64,000 nt of DNA from Gonatopus flavifemur (lineage: Eukaryota > Arthropoda > Insecta > Hymenoptera > Dryinidae), in contig JAFFJZ010000004.1 in NCBI GenBank assembly GCA_018340375.1, forward strand, positions 34,260,001-34,324,000, written 5' to 3'. Positions 23,268-34,235 of this stretch are shown in pieces (position 1 is the first letter of the stretch; each line of letters opens with the position of its first letter). Made by a program: the position numbers and the translations under genes. Under the pieces are notes generated by a model. That model was not told where the DNA came from and ran no database searches. It saw nothing but the letters and a program-made list of their open reading frames with translations.

Positions 23268-24367
23268 TGTTGGTGAGAAAATCTTGCGACACTTTTTTTT
23301 CAATTAATCTATTTTTTCTAATTACAAAGTTCGAGAACATTCGAGAGTCGTCTATGCGAGATTAGTCTAGAACCTTCCATACCGCAGTGTTTATAAACCA
23401 GTCAGTTGTCCCGCGCAATCAGGACGTGCAAAAATGGAACCAAGTGTACTTCGAGCAATCGCTTGTTACGGATTTTTACAAGGGCATTCTGCAAGAGCTG
23501 CAGTCGCTAGTATTTGCAGCGCGTTCAAGTCAGACATTGTTCATCATTCAACTGTATCTCGTTGGTATCCACGTCTCCGTTTAGGCGATACATCTTTTGA
23601 GGACAAACCCAGGTCCGGCAGAAAATCAGCTGTTAACGATGAAAAACTGCGTTCACTTATAAACGTGAAGCCTAACACGTCTTCACGAGAATTAGCCAAC
23701 AAACTCGGTTGTAGCCAACCCACGATTCTCCAAAATTCACAAAAGATGAGATATAGAAAAGTTGTGTCGTCTTGGATACTACACGATCTGAGCGAATCAA
23801 ACAAAGCGTCACGGGTGCCTATATGTCTTTCATTCCTGCATCGTCCGAACAGGAAGGATTCTCTTGGAGAAATTGTCACTGGAGACGAAAGTTGGGTGCT
23901 CTTTGTTGACCACACACGCAAGCGACAGTGGCTACCGAAAGGATAAAAACCAGAGCCAACCCCTAAACTGCCTCGCTGAGTACAAAGAGTATCACTCTGT
24001 TGTTGGTGGGACTCTGAGGGCTTGCATGACATAAGACTGTATTTCGCAGCTGGGTTAGGAAGTTTGACTACATCCACCGTATTCACCAGACTTGGCTCCT
24101 ACGACTACCATCTTCTCTGGCCATTGAAAAATTATTTACAGGATAAGGAATTTGATGATCCCGCCGATCTCGGGAAATGCGCCAAACGACTTCTTCAACT
24201 CACGACCAAAACAATTTTGGACGGAGGGGGTGCAAAGTTTACCAGAGCGTTGGGCACGAGTTGTAGATAAAGAGGGAGCGTACATCACTTAATGATATTA
24301 TATTATGAAAATAATAAAAACTTTTATTTTTATTTTTTGTGTGTGTTGCAAGACTTCCTTATCAACC
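23268..24367 (+). mobile_element. Internally deleted mariner, 1.10 kb, TA duplication
   Basis: Imperfect terminal inverted repeats, left TGTTGGTGAGAAAATCTTGC and right (complement) GGTTGATAAGGAAGTCTTGC, match at about 19 of 25 positions. TA flanks both ends (23266-23267, 24368-24369). The transposase lacks its centre. Confidence 0.8.
23434..24293 (+). pseudogene. Mariner-like transposase with central deletion
   Basis: The N-terminal half reads MEPSVLRAIACYGFLQGHSA, then FEDKPRSGRKSAV, SSRELANKLGCSQPTI and the first catalytic region IVTGDESWVLFVDH. A TAA stops it after WLPKG. The block carrying the second Asp is missing. The C-terminal part reappears around 24100: the YDYHLLWPLKNYLQ segment corresponds to the family's third-Asp region, and the tail near ARVVDKEGAYIT is in a different frame. 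With several shifts, a stop and the loss of one catalytic Asp, it is inactive. Confidence 0.8.
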
Positions 24368-25150
24368 TAATATAAGCAAAGGGAAATATTGTGATCTTGT
24401 CAAAAATCGCATTTTTTCGATGTACCGTAGCATTTGGCAAAGATGAAATACGCTCTCCTGCATCATGGATTTTTGACACTATCACAACACGGAAGTAAAA
24501 AACTCTGCCAATTGATAGGCACACAGTTTCCTCGTTTCCACCACGTTACCACGTTCTAGTTATGATCTAGCCTATGTTCTAGTTACGGTTCAGCATAAGT
24601 TTCATGACAATCAGTTGAAAAATGTGGAAACATTTTCCTACAGTTTTCGATCATATGTGCTATGTGGGAAGACCACTGTCAACTTGACACATAATCGCGG
24701 TGAGAATTTCATAATGATCTGATCATAAGGACGGAAGATATCCCAATAATAGCGGCATCTACGAAATTTTCAAAATTTGTTCCGAAGCACAGTGCTTACA
24801 ATTTCTTTCCCTCAATTCCGATTCACCTGGAATTTTCATCTTCAATCTCATACCTCGTGCTGTGAATATGCTCCAAGTTCCATGACATTTGAATGATACG
24901 CACATTAGGTAGGCATGCTTTCGAAATATTATCAAATCATATGGACCGCAAAACAAAAAATTTCCACAATTTTCAACCGATTGGGATGAAACTCATATGG
25001 AACCACTACCGAATCGTAACCAAAACGTTCTACCGTGATATGAGTTTGCTTTGATCAATTTCAAAATTTATAACACTTCAAAAGTCAAACTACTTGGGAT
25101 GAAATTTCACGGAATTAGTATCATAATCGGTTTTTATAATATTGTCAATG
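24368..25150. repeat. Dispersed repeat family D copy
   Basis: Shares phrases on ATTCTCATATGGAACCACTA-type sequence, TTCGATGTACC and the CTGCATCATGGATTTTTGAC block with 3.9-4.8, 27.4-27.7 and 45.9-46.9 kb. No protein or termini recognised. Confidence 0.55.
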
Positions 25151-25383
25151 TTCTTCATTAGAAGAAGTTCGGTTAGTAAGTTTGGATTTGAATAATTGAA
25201 AACCCTATGATCAAAGTTACCCGTGAAGTGGGGTTATTTTGATCGCTTATATTCTGAGTAGGCGTTTGCTCAGTGCATGTTTATATTTCCTTATGACATG
25301 AATAATACTGGTCAAGAAATATTTGAGAATGATAAAGGTTCACGAGAATAATGAAGTAACGCGAGGATCTCCGTTAAATCTTT

Positions 25384-25547
25384 CCAACAAACACAATGTT
25401 TAAAAGTTGTCAAGAAATGCTGCATAAGACGTCTTTCAGAAATTCATTAGATACTTTTTAAACAATGATCTGAAAGATATTTATTGGGTAATTAAAAGAC
25501 CTCTTATGCAACATTCTCCATCAAGTTTTAGACACTGTGTTTGTTGG
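25384..25547. mobile_element. Small palindromic MITE, CCAACAAACAC ends
   Basis: A 164-bp palindrome. The left end CCAACAAACACAATGT pairs with the right end ACTGTGTTTGTTGG. Inner arms include AAGACGTCTTTCAGA and TCTGAAAGA...AAGACCTCTTATGC. A target duplication is not obvious. Confidence 0.65.
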
Positions 25548-25921
25548 GTTTATTTACATTATTGTAAATAAAACAAAATATTACTAGAATCACATAAACT
25601 CGGATCGTTTATTATGAAAACTGGAGCAAAATTTCACATATGGGTATCAAATATCAACGCGGAACTGAAATCCTGTATGATCTGTATCATGTAATGCAAT
25701 TGAATGTAAAAAAACTCTCTTCAAAGAGCATCTGAATTTCTCTTTCTGCGTTGATCAAGTTGTCTTCGCCCTTTGCTTCTTCTTTTCTGCAGAAGTTGGA
25801 ACATTTTCATCATTTTGGTTTCCTGACTCAAACACTGATGACTCGCTCCCAGAGCAACATCTAATCCAGTCCTGCCTTTCAATATCACCCTATGTGGCTG
25901 ATCAGAAGCACACCACACCGT

Positions 25922-27003
25922 CACAGTAAAAAGTAAATCTTAATTCCATGATCGACTGATTTTCAGATGAGGCTCAAAATCAGCAATGTTACGATTTCAG
26001 CCGTAATATGGGATGAAAAACAGTTATGGCCGTATTAAATTCAATTAAACCGGATAATATGCTGATTATCAGCAATGCATATCTTATTGGCAGCCATGTA
26101 GAGTTTGATGGATAATTCAATAAAAGATATCTGAAAATGAGATTAGAATTCTTTCATTTTCAGTGTTACAATTGTTTATACGTACACATATATATTTGCA
26201 TATAATTAATGACAGTTTCAATTCAGTCAAATTATTCCAGGTTTTTCATTTATTATTCAAGGTGTCTAACAAATTCGGTAGCAGTTTGTAATATCACTTT
26301 CGTAAAAGCTTGTTATTGAATTTTCCGCACTGTCAATGGATTTTTTATGTCGACACTTTCACTTCAACATTACAACACAAATTGGAATTAATTCAAACTT
26401 TCGGGGGTATTCACATTTTCACTAATTCTCAGTTCCCGTGAAATGTTTTCCAAATTTATCTTCGACTCCACACTACACATACCATCAAATTATACTATTA
26501 TGAAATTATTTATCACATGCGGCGATCGAAACGGTACCGTGGCGAAGTGGTTAAACGCAAAGGACTAGGACAGGTTATTCCAGCAACAATGTGGGTTCGA
26601 ATCTCCCGATGAGGGTTAAAGATGTTCAATCTTCAAAAACTACGATCATGATATAATTGAATGGTCAACAAGTGAAGTGAATAAATTCACACAACAAGGA
26701 ACTTTCATTTTGCATTCTCCGAATAAACACGAACAACTTCCTCATCGTCGATAGGTAACGCTATGTTGAGAAGAACAAAACAAAAAACAATGGACGAACC
26801 CATTTATCAGGAACAATTCGCTTTGAATTTCAGTTCAAAATCAGTTTTAATTTCAGTTCAATAGGGATCAATGTAAGCTGTATTCTTGTTTGAGTTTGAG
26901 AAGGTTTTCCAGTAGCTGACTTTAAGTCTGATGAGTCTTCTTTCGGCTGCATCTTAAATTCAGCTTATATTTTAACTGGAATCAAGTTTTTATTTTTACC
27001 GTG
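25922..27003. mobile_element. Non-autonomous DNA element T, copy 2 (GT duplication)
   Basis: A 1082-bp unit with the same ends as copy 1 (CACAGTAAAAAGTAAATC ... TTTTTACCGTG), flanked by GT on both sides. It is longer than copy 1 mainly because it keeps a block just before and within the tRNA-like core at 26533-26614. No transposase is encoded. Movement would need an enzyme supplied in trans. Confidence 0.85.
26533..26614 (+). other. tRNA(Leu/Ser)-like sequence inside element T copy 2
   Basis: Contains GGCGAAGTGGTTAAACGC (A-box-like) and GGTTCGAATCTCCCG (B-box-like) at tRNA spacing. The first seven bases do not pair with the 3' side and the T-stem has mismatches, so it cannot be a working tRNA. 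It looks like a captured tRNA pseudogene or a SINE head. Confidence 0.6.
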
Positions 27004-27006
27004 GTT

Positions 27007-27068
27007 GATCAAAGTTACCCCATATACCTGATCAAAGTTACCCCATATACCTGATCAAAGTAACCCCG
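27007..27068. repeat. 23-bp tandem repeat, about three copies
   Basis: GATCAAAGTTACCCCATATAC recurs at 27007, 27030 and 27053. Related GATCAAAGTTACCC motifs occur at about 25208 and 27420, suggesting a larger element whose ends carry this motif. Confidence 0.8.
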
Positions 27069-27435
27069 TACACAAAATCTTTTAACCCCAAGTACGCATT
27101 GGAGAGTACAAATTTGAGTTTTGATTCATAGTATCTTCAAAAAATTGATCAATCACATATTGCAATCCTAGATTCATTGGAATTTAGGGGATGAAATTAG
27201 TGATAAAGTTTTCCGATATTATGGATTCAATGAAAAAATAACACTTACGTCTTTACTATTTTTTTCACATTCATTTACGAGACAGATTATGACATTGCTA
27301 ACAGAATTATTTAGAGGTCTTCTGTGTTGCTGACCAGTGAAGAAAAAATTAAAAATTGAATCTCATCTGCGCTGAAAATGTTGTTTTTTATACAAACAAA
27401 GTAGTTATCAAAGTAAACCCGCGGATCAAAGTAAC

Positions 27436-27703
27436 CCTATTCTACGGTATAAGGTTCATTACAATCGGATGACAGGGAGCGGATATATTCGTGATCGCAA
27501 AATCATTATTTTTCATAACATTTTTCTTCACCGCCACTATTATCCTGTGAGGATCGAGTTGAAACTCATATGGGACCACTATCGACACCGAATGTAACTG
27601 TGATAAAAGGTTTTTGAAGATCAGATGACAGGAACGGGAAATATCCGTGATCGCAATTTGGCGCACATACACACACAGAAAGACACGAAACCAAAATTGA
27701 CCT
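27436..27703. repeat. Dispersed repeat family D, short copy
   Basis: Contains GAAACTCATATGGGACCACT and GGAACGGGAAATATCCGTGA-type phrases and ends in a CAGAAAGACACGAAACC tail similar to the CAGACAGACAGACAC tail at 46.85 kb. Confidence 0.55.
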
Positions 27704-27943
27704 CCCCAGCAAGTTCGTGTTACCTCAATGATACGTGAATGTTACGTCGCAAAATGTTCAATTTGATTCTTGAATGATGCGTAAACGGTACGCTTAAAGT
27801 ATCTTCGATACTAAAAGGATACCCTTGGAAAAGAACTTCATACAGTATCATTGTTACTCAAAAAATACCAAACACTTGTCCTTTGTATTACAATTTAGAC
27901 TTTGTAATTTGCAATTATTGTAAGTGTAATCCACCCTGGTTAA
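27704..27943. mobile_element. Left half of a split palindromic element (CT duplication)
   Basis: Starts CCCCAGCAAGTTCGTGTTACC and is preceded by CT. Its partner half is 33567-33874, which ends with the complement of CCCTAGCAAGTTCGTGATACG and is followed by CT. The two halves are separated exactly by the 5.6-kb element B. Confidence 0.75.
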
Positions 27944-28260
27944 ACAATCCGATTGAATCCGATAAAAGACAATTTTATCGGAATGAATTGAGTTTCTGCA
28001 TCGGGAATTTCCTATTGATACCAATGAGATAAATTTTAATTGGATTTAATCGGTCTTTCCCCTGGTTAAAAAATCCGATTGAATTCGATAGAAAAACATT
28101 TCATCAGAATGGATTGAGTTTCTGAATCGGAAATTTCCCATTGATACCAATAAAGTAATTTTTAACTGGATTTAATCGGCATTTTCCCTGGTGAAAAAAT
28201 CAGATTAAATCCGATAAAAAAAAACTTATCGGAATGAATTGATTCCTGCATCGCGATTTT
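27944..28260. repeat. Three direct copies of the element B terminus
   Basis: CCCTGGT(T/G)AAA...ATCCGATTGAAT begins at 27944, 28060 and 28186, each followed by a GATAAAA...TTATCGGAATGAATTGA-type block. Confidence 0.85.
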
Positions 28261-28425
28261 CTTATTGAATTTTATTGGTTGTGAACCCAACCAACGAACG
28301 GTTTATATACATTATATATGCGCATTTTATATCAATTAAACAAACACATATATCATTCATTCAATCTTTACGTATGACAAATTATTGCTGAAATAAATTC
28401 AAACGATCATTTATGTGTTATTAAC

Positions 28426-28520
28426 ATGGTGATCACCCATCCACCTTGTACCGCAGTTGTCGTTACTTAACCTAGAAGATCGATCTGGAACACCCGCTCG
28501 CTCGATGCCGTGGTTCGCTT
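28426..28520 (-). other. 5S rRNA-like segment (pseudogene or 5S-derived SINE head)
   Basis: Read on the minus strand, it resembles the internal region of animal 5S rRNA: GTTCCAGATCGATCTTCTAG against the GTTCTCGTCCGATCACCGAA region, TTAAGTAACG against the A-box TTAAGCAGCG, and GGATGGGTGATCACCATG against the C-box GATGGGGGACCGCTTGG. Roughly 60% similar by eye. The first 5S helix is not convincing, so a functional gene is unlikely. It could drive polymerase III if the internal control region still works. Confidence 0.5.
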
Positions 28521-28619
28521 CCTATCAATGTGAACTAAATGACTGTCTTATGTCGGGGATGGGTGTTCTATAGTAATAAGATTCAATTGGTAATAGTCCA
28601 TTGGACATATGAGGGATTG

Positions 28620-30060
28620 TATCGGTCTTAATGAGAGCATGGGAGTTCATTAATAATAATAATCCCAATTAAGACCAAGAAAATATTTTCCAATTGGATT
28701 CACTTGGTATTTTATGATCAATGAAAATTCCGATTGACGCCAATACAATATTTTTCAATTGGATTGAATCGGTATGTTATTAATTATGAAGATTCTAATT
28801 GATACCAGTCAAATATTTTTCAATGACATCCAATAGGTATTTTATCAATAATAAGAATTCCTATTGATACCAAGAAAATATTTTTCATTTGATTAAATCG
28901 AGATTTTATTGATTATTGAAATTTTAATTGATATCAGTGGAATATTTTTCAATGGAATTCAATTGATATTTTATCAATAATAATTATTCCGATTGATATC
29001 AAAGAAATATTGTGTAATTGCATTCACTTGGTATCCAAATGATACCGAGAAAATATGTTCTAATTGGATTCAATGGGTGTTTTATGGTTGATAAAAAATT
29101 CCGATGGATACCAATAGAATATTTTTTAATTGGATTGAATCGGTATTTTATTAATCATGAAAATTTTATTTGATACAAGTCAAATATTTTTCAATGGGAT
29201 CCAATTGGTATTTTATCAATAGTAAAAATTCCGGTTGATACCAATACAATATTTTTCAATTTGATTCATTTGGAGTTTTATCAATCATGAAAATTCTAAT
29301 TGATACCAGTGAAACGTTTTTCAATGGGATCCAATTGGAATTTAGCAATGATGAAAATTCCAATTGATGACAATAAACTGTTTCTTATTTGATTAAATAG
29401 GTATTCCATTGATCATTAAAATTCTAATTGATATCAGTGAAATATTTTTCAACAGAATTCAATGGGTATTTCATTAATCATAAAAATTCCAATTGATACC
29501 AAGAAAATATTTTCTCATTAGATTCAATGGGTATTTTATGGTTGATAAAAAATTCCGATGGATACCAATAAAATATTTTTTAATTGGATTGAATCGGTAT
29601 TTCATTGATCATGAAAATTTTAATTAATACCAGTCAAATATTTTTCAATGGGATCCAATTGATATTTTATCAATAATAATTATTCCGATTGATATCAAAG
29701 AAATATTGTGTAATTGCATTCACTTGGTATTTTATGACCAATGAAAATTCCGATTGATGCCAATACAATATTTTCCAATTGGATTCGATCGTTATGTTAT
29801 TAATCATGAAGATTCTAATTGATACCAGTCAAATATTTTTCAATGGCATCCAATTGGTATTTTATCAATAATAAAAATTTCAATGCGTACGGACACAACA
29901 TTTTTTAATTTGATTTAATCGGGATTTTATTGATCATTACAATTATAATTGGTACCAGTAACATATTTTTCAATGGGATCCAATGGATATTCCATCACTG
30001 ATAAAAATTCCGATTGATACCAATGAAATATTTTCTAATTGGATTCTCTTGGTATTCCAT
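28620..30060. repeat. Degenerate satellite, ~60-bp units with higher-order structure
   Basis: Repeated units pair TTTTATCAATAATAA-type and AATATTTTTCAATTGGATTC-type blocks roughly every 60 bp, two making ~120 bp. Longer repeats overlay this: the TTTTATCAATAATAATTATTCC block at 28969 and 29665 (about 696 bp apart), and the TTTATGA(T/C)CAATGAAAATTC block at 28711 and 29731 (about 1020 bp apart). Confidence 0.85.
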
Positions 30061-30167
30061 GATTATAGTTTTCTATTCCAGCAACTTCCCCATTAGTTCC
30101 AATACATCGAGGTCACCAGGGATTCCGATAAAAATCAATGATCTTGTTAGGGTAACTGAATATCATA

Positions 30168-30218
30168 GTCAAGTCAACGAATATACGGTCAGATTGACAG
30201 TATAATCGTTGACTTGAC
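30168..30218. repeat. Short inverted repeat (potential hairpin)
   Basis: GTCAAGTCAACGA at 30168 pairs with TCGTTGACTTGAC ending at 30218 around a 25-bp loop. Confidence 0.8.
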
Positions 30219-31419
30219 ACCATGATGGTTGATCCAACTGCATGTAGTTGAGGCAACAGTCAGATTCAGTTGGATATATCCAATCGTATTCTACTGTTGA
30301 ATCAACTATATCACCGTTGTCTGTATCCACCTTTTTTTCAGTGTGAAATGATCGACTAATCCAATTGAAACCTATTGACCAATAAAATAAACAAAATCAA
30401 ATCGAATTGGATATTCTGGATAGAAACCTAGTAAGTCTTGAATTTTGTACAATTTTCCCATTGGTTCCGATAGACCGAAATCACCGAAAATTCTGATAAA
30501 AACCGATGATTTAATCCGCTGAAAGGAATTCAGAATTCGAATTGGATATTTCTCATTCAATCCTATTCAATTTTCAGATCCGTAAATGGTCCTATTATTC
30601 CCCATGAATTCGGATAGTGGAATAATTCGATTGAAACCTACAGACCGATCAAATCTGTACGAACTCTAATCGAATTGGACATTCTTCATAAAAACCGATT
30701 AAATTTCACATTACGTAACATTTACGATCGGTTTCAATAATTCCTATTCATCTTGAATCGGTAGTTGAGCCTCTCCGATTGACCCATGTGGAAATGTACG
30801 AGTACACACGGTCCCCTACTGGCGCGGTACTGTTGCCAGAGTTGCCAGTACTGGCAAATCCAACCTTGCCCTTATGGGGCCAGTGGTTTGGACGGTACTG
30901 GCAAGGGGTCGGCATGATAACATCATTTTACATAAGGGCCAGTAAAACATTTACCACCACGTCGGTAGCGATATTTGGTGTGTGCCTACTATGGTGGAAC
31001 TCTGACATTGCAACAGAATCAGTTGTTCGGCCAGTACTGGATGAGAAAAGGTAGAGGGTCAAAATAATACATCCTATGTAGGAATTCAGACCCGACCCAG
31101 TACTGGCACAGTGCTGGTAATAAGAGATCCCCGGAGTTATATTTCAAGTGGAAAAAAAAGAAATACATTGAATTTGAACTTTCAAAACTTTGTAAATCTA
31201 TTTTTCTCATCACCGTTGTCCGAGAAAAACGCTTTGGAATCGGTTTCATGAAAATTCACTGGGCAAGGCTTGACCCCGGGACCTGTGAGTGAGAAACAGA
31301 GTCTCGATCACATCAGCTAATCTCCGAGTTGACAACGGACCACTTAAATTCCCATTTATTGCACCAATTCCCTTGAAGTCACGCAATTTACCATAGACTC
31401 CGTAGTGAAACAAGATTCT

Positions 31420-32020
31420 ACCAATACTGGTTCATTGTTCTCTATCGAACGTATTGAATGATCATACCAACTCTGTCTTGATACTGGCGCGACTCCGGCT
31501 CACTACAAAAATCAAGTTGCCAAGATCGTGATTTTAATGTCAATCGACTACCGATTCCGTAGTCAACCAGAGTCCCACCAATACTGGTACTATGTCGTCT
31601 ATCGAACATATTGAATGATAATACCAACTCTGGCTCAATACTGGCGCGACTCCGGCTAACCACAACAGCCGAGTTGCCAAGATCATAATTGCAACATCAA
31701 TCGACTATCGATTTTGTAGTCAGCCAGAGTCATATCATTACTCGCATATTGCCGTCCGTTGTACATATGGAATGATAATACCGACTCTGGCTGATTACTG
31801 GCGCGGTACCGTTTCTCGAAATACTGGGTATTGTCCAGACAGTATTCATTCGATACTGACCCTATACCGTCTGTCCACGCGAGCCAATACCGTCTGAAAT
31901 TTTGCGAATGTTCGGCGACAGTTGAAAAACGGTAATGATTCTGAACAGGCACAGTTGTTTTTGCCGAACTTTGGCAAATACAACCTCGCCAGTACCACGC
32001 CACTTGTCATAATGAATTGA
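31420..32020. repeat. ~157-bp tandem array, first block
   Basis: GAATGAT(C/A)ATACC(A/G)ACTCTG anchors at 31456, 31613 and 31770 are 157 bp apart. Each is followed by ACTGGCGCG. The block then runs into a CCAATACCGTCT...TTTTTGCCGAACTTTGGC segment that reappears at 33350-33500. Confidence 0.85.
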
Positions 32021-32984
32021 CATAATCGGGAGTGATTTTGGAACATTGTTTACCGTGTGGATTATTTGCACATTCTATGCGTGATCACATGCTTAGATTG
32101 CTTGAAACAAGCTTGCACAAGCTTGAAATGTTTGAAAAGTGCTTGTGCTATTTGAGTACAATCGGTATCGGTATCGGTTCAATAGTGAATTACTGGTTGA
32201 AAACACTTACTGACAATCATTCCTTTTCAAAATAGTTTCCCAAATAGCACAAGAATTCTAAAAGAGTTCTTCATAAATATATTGTATTCATTATGAGCTC
32301 CTTGAAAACTCCTGTACTTTTTGCGTTTTTATTGAGAATTTCAAGCAGAAAACTATTGGGGATCTGTTAGGGTTGTAAGTAGTTTGGATGGTGTAAAAAT
32401 ACCATAAATGCTGATTATATCATATACTAACCTTGGTTACTTTCTTCATTGTCAGAATCTGTATCATCGACTGGAACTTTTTGGAGTTCACGATATTTTT
32501 TCACTCTATTATAAGACATATTTGGGAATTCAAATCCACGGTTTTACGTAGAACTACACTCTAAGAACACTCAAACCTCTGTGTGTGTCTGATAAATGTA
32601 CGAGAAAATTTGAATACGTCTAACGAGCGTGCATGGAGATTGCTGGCTCTTAGAATATATACTTATATACAAACAACCAGACATTGGTTCACATGACTCG
32701 CGTGAACTCTGTTCATTACAATAATATTATTGGCAGAATATTGAAATAGCGGAGATTGGGTGTTGTAGTAAGCCAAAGCTACGCCAGAACAGAGCCAGAG
32801 TTGGAGGGAGTACGATAAGTTAGGTCGAAAACAATGTGCCTGAACTAATGCGGGACTGACTGGCTTTGGAATCGGTTATCAACTTTCGTCAAAAGAAATC
32901 CCCGAATGAACATGCATCTGGTGGTTCACCAAAGCTGCGCCATTAGGTAGCAGAAATGACCTGATTCATTTACCATATTAGGTG
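32021..32984. other. Unique-looking sequence inside element B
   Basis: Separates the two array blocks. A GCTTGTGCTATTTGAG motif near 32140 and CAAATAGCACAAG near 32242 are inverted relative to each other and related to 41.9-42.1 kb. No gene recognised. Confidence 0.3.
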
Positions 32985-33039
32985 GGCGAGGAAGTGGCTA
33001 TACTGATTCAGTTGATTACAAATTTCGTAGCCAATCAGT

Positions 33040-33500
33040 GCCATACCAAAACTGGCATATGGTGGGCTATCAAATATATGAAATGATAATCCCAACTCTG
33101 GCTCAGTACTGGCGCCGCTCTGGTTTACCATAACAGCCGGATTTCCATGGACATAATTTTAACGTAGTTCGACTACCGATTTTGTAGTTAGCCATTGCCT
33201 TACCGATCCTGGCCCTTCATTGTCGATTGGATGTATTGAATGATCATCCCAACTCTGGCACAGTACTGGCGCGGCTCCGTTACACTACGATCCGTGTATT
33301 TTCCGGCCAGTATTGATTCATTGCTGGCCCAACACTGTCTGTCCACGCCAACCAATACCGTCTCAACTCCGTCGAACATGTACAGCCAGTTGAAAAACAG
33401 TGATGGGCCTGAACGGGAACAGTTGTTTTTGCCGAAGTCTGGCAAATACAACCATCCCAGTACTGGGCGATTTGTCAACTCAGGCAATCTCCACATGGGG
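33040..33500. repeat. ~157-bp tandem array, second block
   Basis: Anchors at 33080 and 33238 are 158 bp apart. The end segment (GTCCACGCCAACCAATACC, ACAGTTGTTTTTGCCGAA) duplicates 31870-31985. Confidence 0.85.
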
Positions 33501-33566
33501 ACCCTTTTCATTCCGATTAATTTTTAATCGGTTTTTATCGGTTTCTATTGGACCTTTTCACCAGGG

Positions 33567-33874
33567 CACCTGGAAATTCTATGCGTCTAACCGGTCATTC
33601 TATTCAACGCGAATTTGTGGTTGAACAACTCTGGTAGAATTTCTAGACGGCAGACACCCTGTTGAGAGCAATGTTACATTTCCGTATCATATACTGATAC
33701 GTTACGTTTCATTCTATTATCCTTGGGGTATCATTTTTAACCATATGAAACGTATTATCGAGGTTGCAATTAAGTATAAATACTTCAAGTATACTGCTAT
33801 GATACCTCAAAGATACAAAACCTCATCGATACCTGAAATATACCTAAGAGATACGTATCACGAACTTGCTAGGG
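33567..33874. mobile_element. Right half of the split palindromic element
   Basis: Ends in CACGAACTTGCTAGGG followed by CT. GATAC-rich inner sequence matches the left half (27704-27943) in inverted orientation. Together they make a ~545-bp palindromic element interrupted by element B. Confidence 0.75.
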
Positions 33875-33916
33875 CTTGTAGATTTGGTTCCATGTCTGAA
33901 TATCACAAACAAAAAT

Positions 33917-33990
33917 AACACGTCAAAATAACACACGCCAAAACAACACAGGTCAACATAACACACGTCAAAATAACGTACGTCAAAGTG
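33917..33990. repeat. 15-bp minisatellite, about five units
   Basis: Units of the form ACACGTCAAAATA recur about every 15 bp. On the minus strand they read as a five-residue (VILTC-like) repeat, which is a composition artefact rather than a protein. Confidence 0.75.
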
Positions 33991-34159
33991 AAACTAAGGA
34001 AATGAGTTTCTGAAAACTGTGTATGTTTCAATGTTGCGAAAACATGAATTGGATCATGTCCATTATCGCTCATTTCTCCATATTCCACCGAATACCTAAT
34101 AAAATATGAATTCATGAAATATAATATTCATATCAAATATTGACGACAATTCTTTTTTA

Positions 34160-34235
34160 GTCGGGGGGACCTCCCCCCCCCCGAACCCCCCTCGGCCAGG
34201 GGCTTCGCCCCTGGACCCCTGTTCCTACTGCTAGT
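34160..34235 (+). other. GC-rich leader before gag with hairpin
   Basis: Homopolymeric G and C runs, then AGGGGCTTCGCCCCT, a perfect 6-bp-stem hairpin. Composition contrasts sharply with the neighbours. It could be a retroelement leader or part of an unrelated older repeat. Confidence 0.5.

Larger units (their letters stand above)
27944..33566. mobile_element. 5.6-kb CCCTGGT-ended element B with satellite cargo, CA duplication
   Basis: The left end is CCCTGGTTAAACAATCC and the right end the complement of CCCTGGTGAAAAGGTCC. CA lies directly outside both ends (27942-27943 and 33567-33568). It sits inside another palindromic element, splitting it. The interior holds three direct copies of its own left end, a 5S-like segment, a ~60-bp-unit array (28620-30060) and a duplicated ~157-bp-unit array (31420-32020 and 33040-33500). 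No transposase frame is present. Confidence 0.7.

Noticed and set aside
26533..26614. A functional tRNA gene
   Set aside because: Acceptor and T-stem pairing fail and it lies inside a repeated element.
28426..28520. A functional 5S rRNA gene
   Set aside because: Too diverged, terminal helix not convincing, embedded in a repeat.
33917..33990. Membrane protein with VILTC repeats on the minus strand
   Set aside because: The repeat is a 15-bp minisatellite read in frame; no start context or neighbours support a gene.
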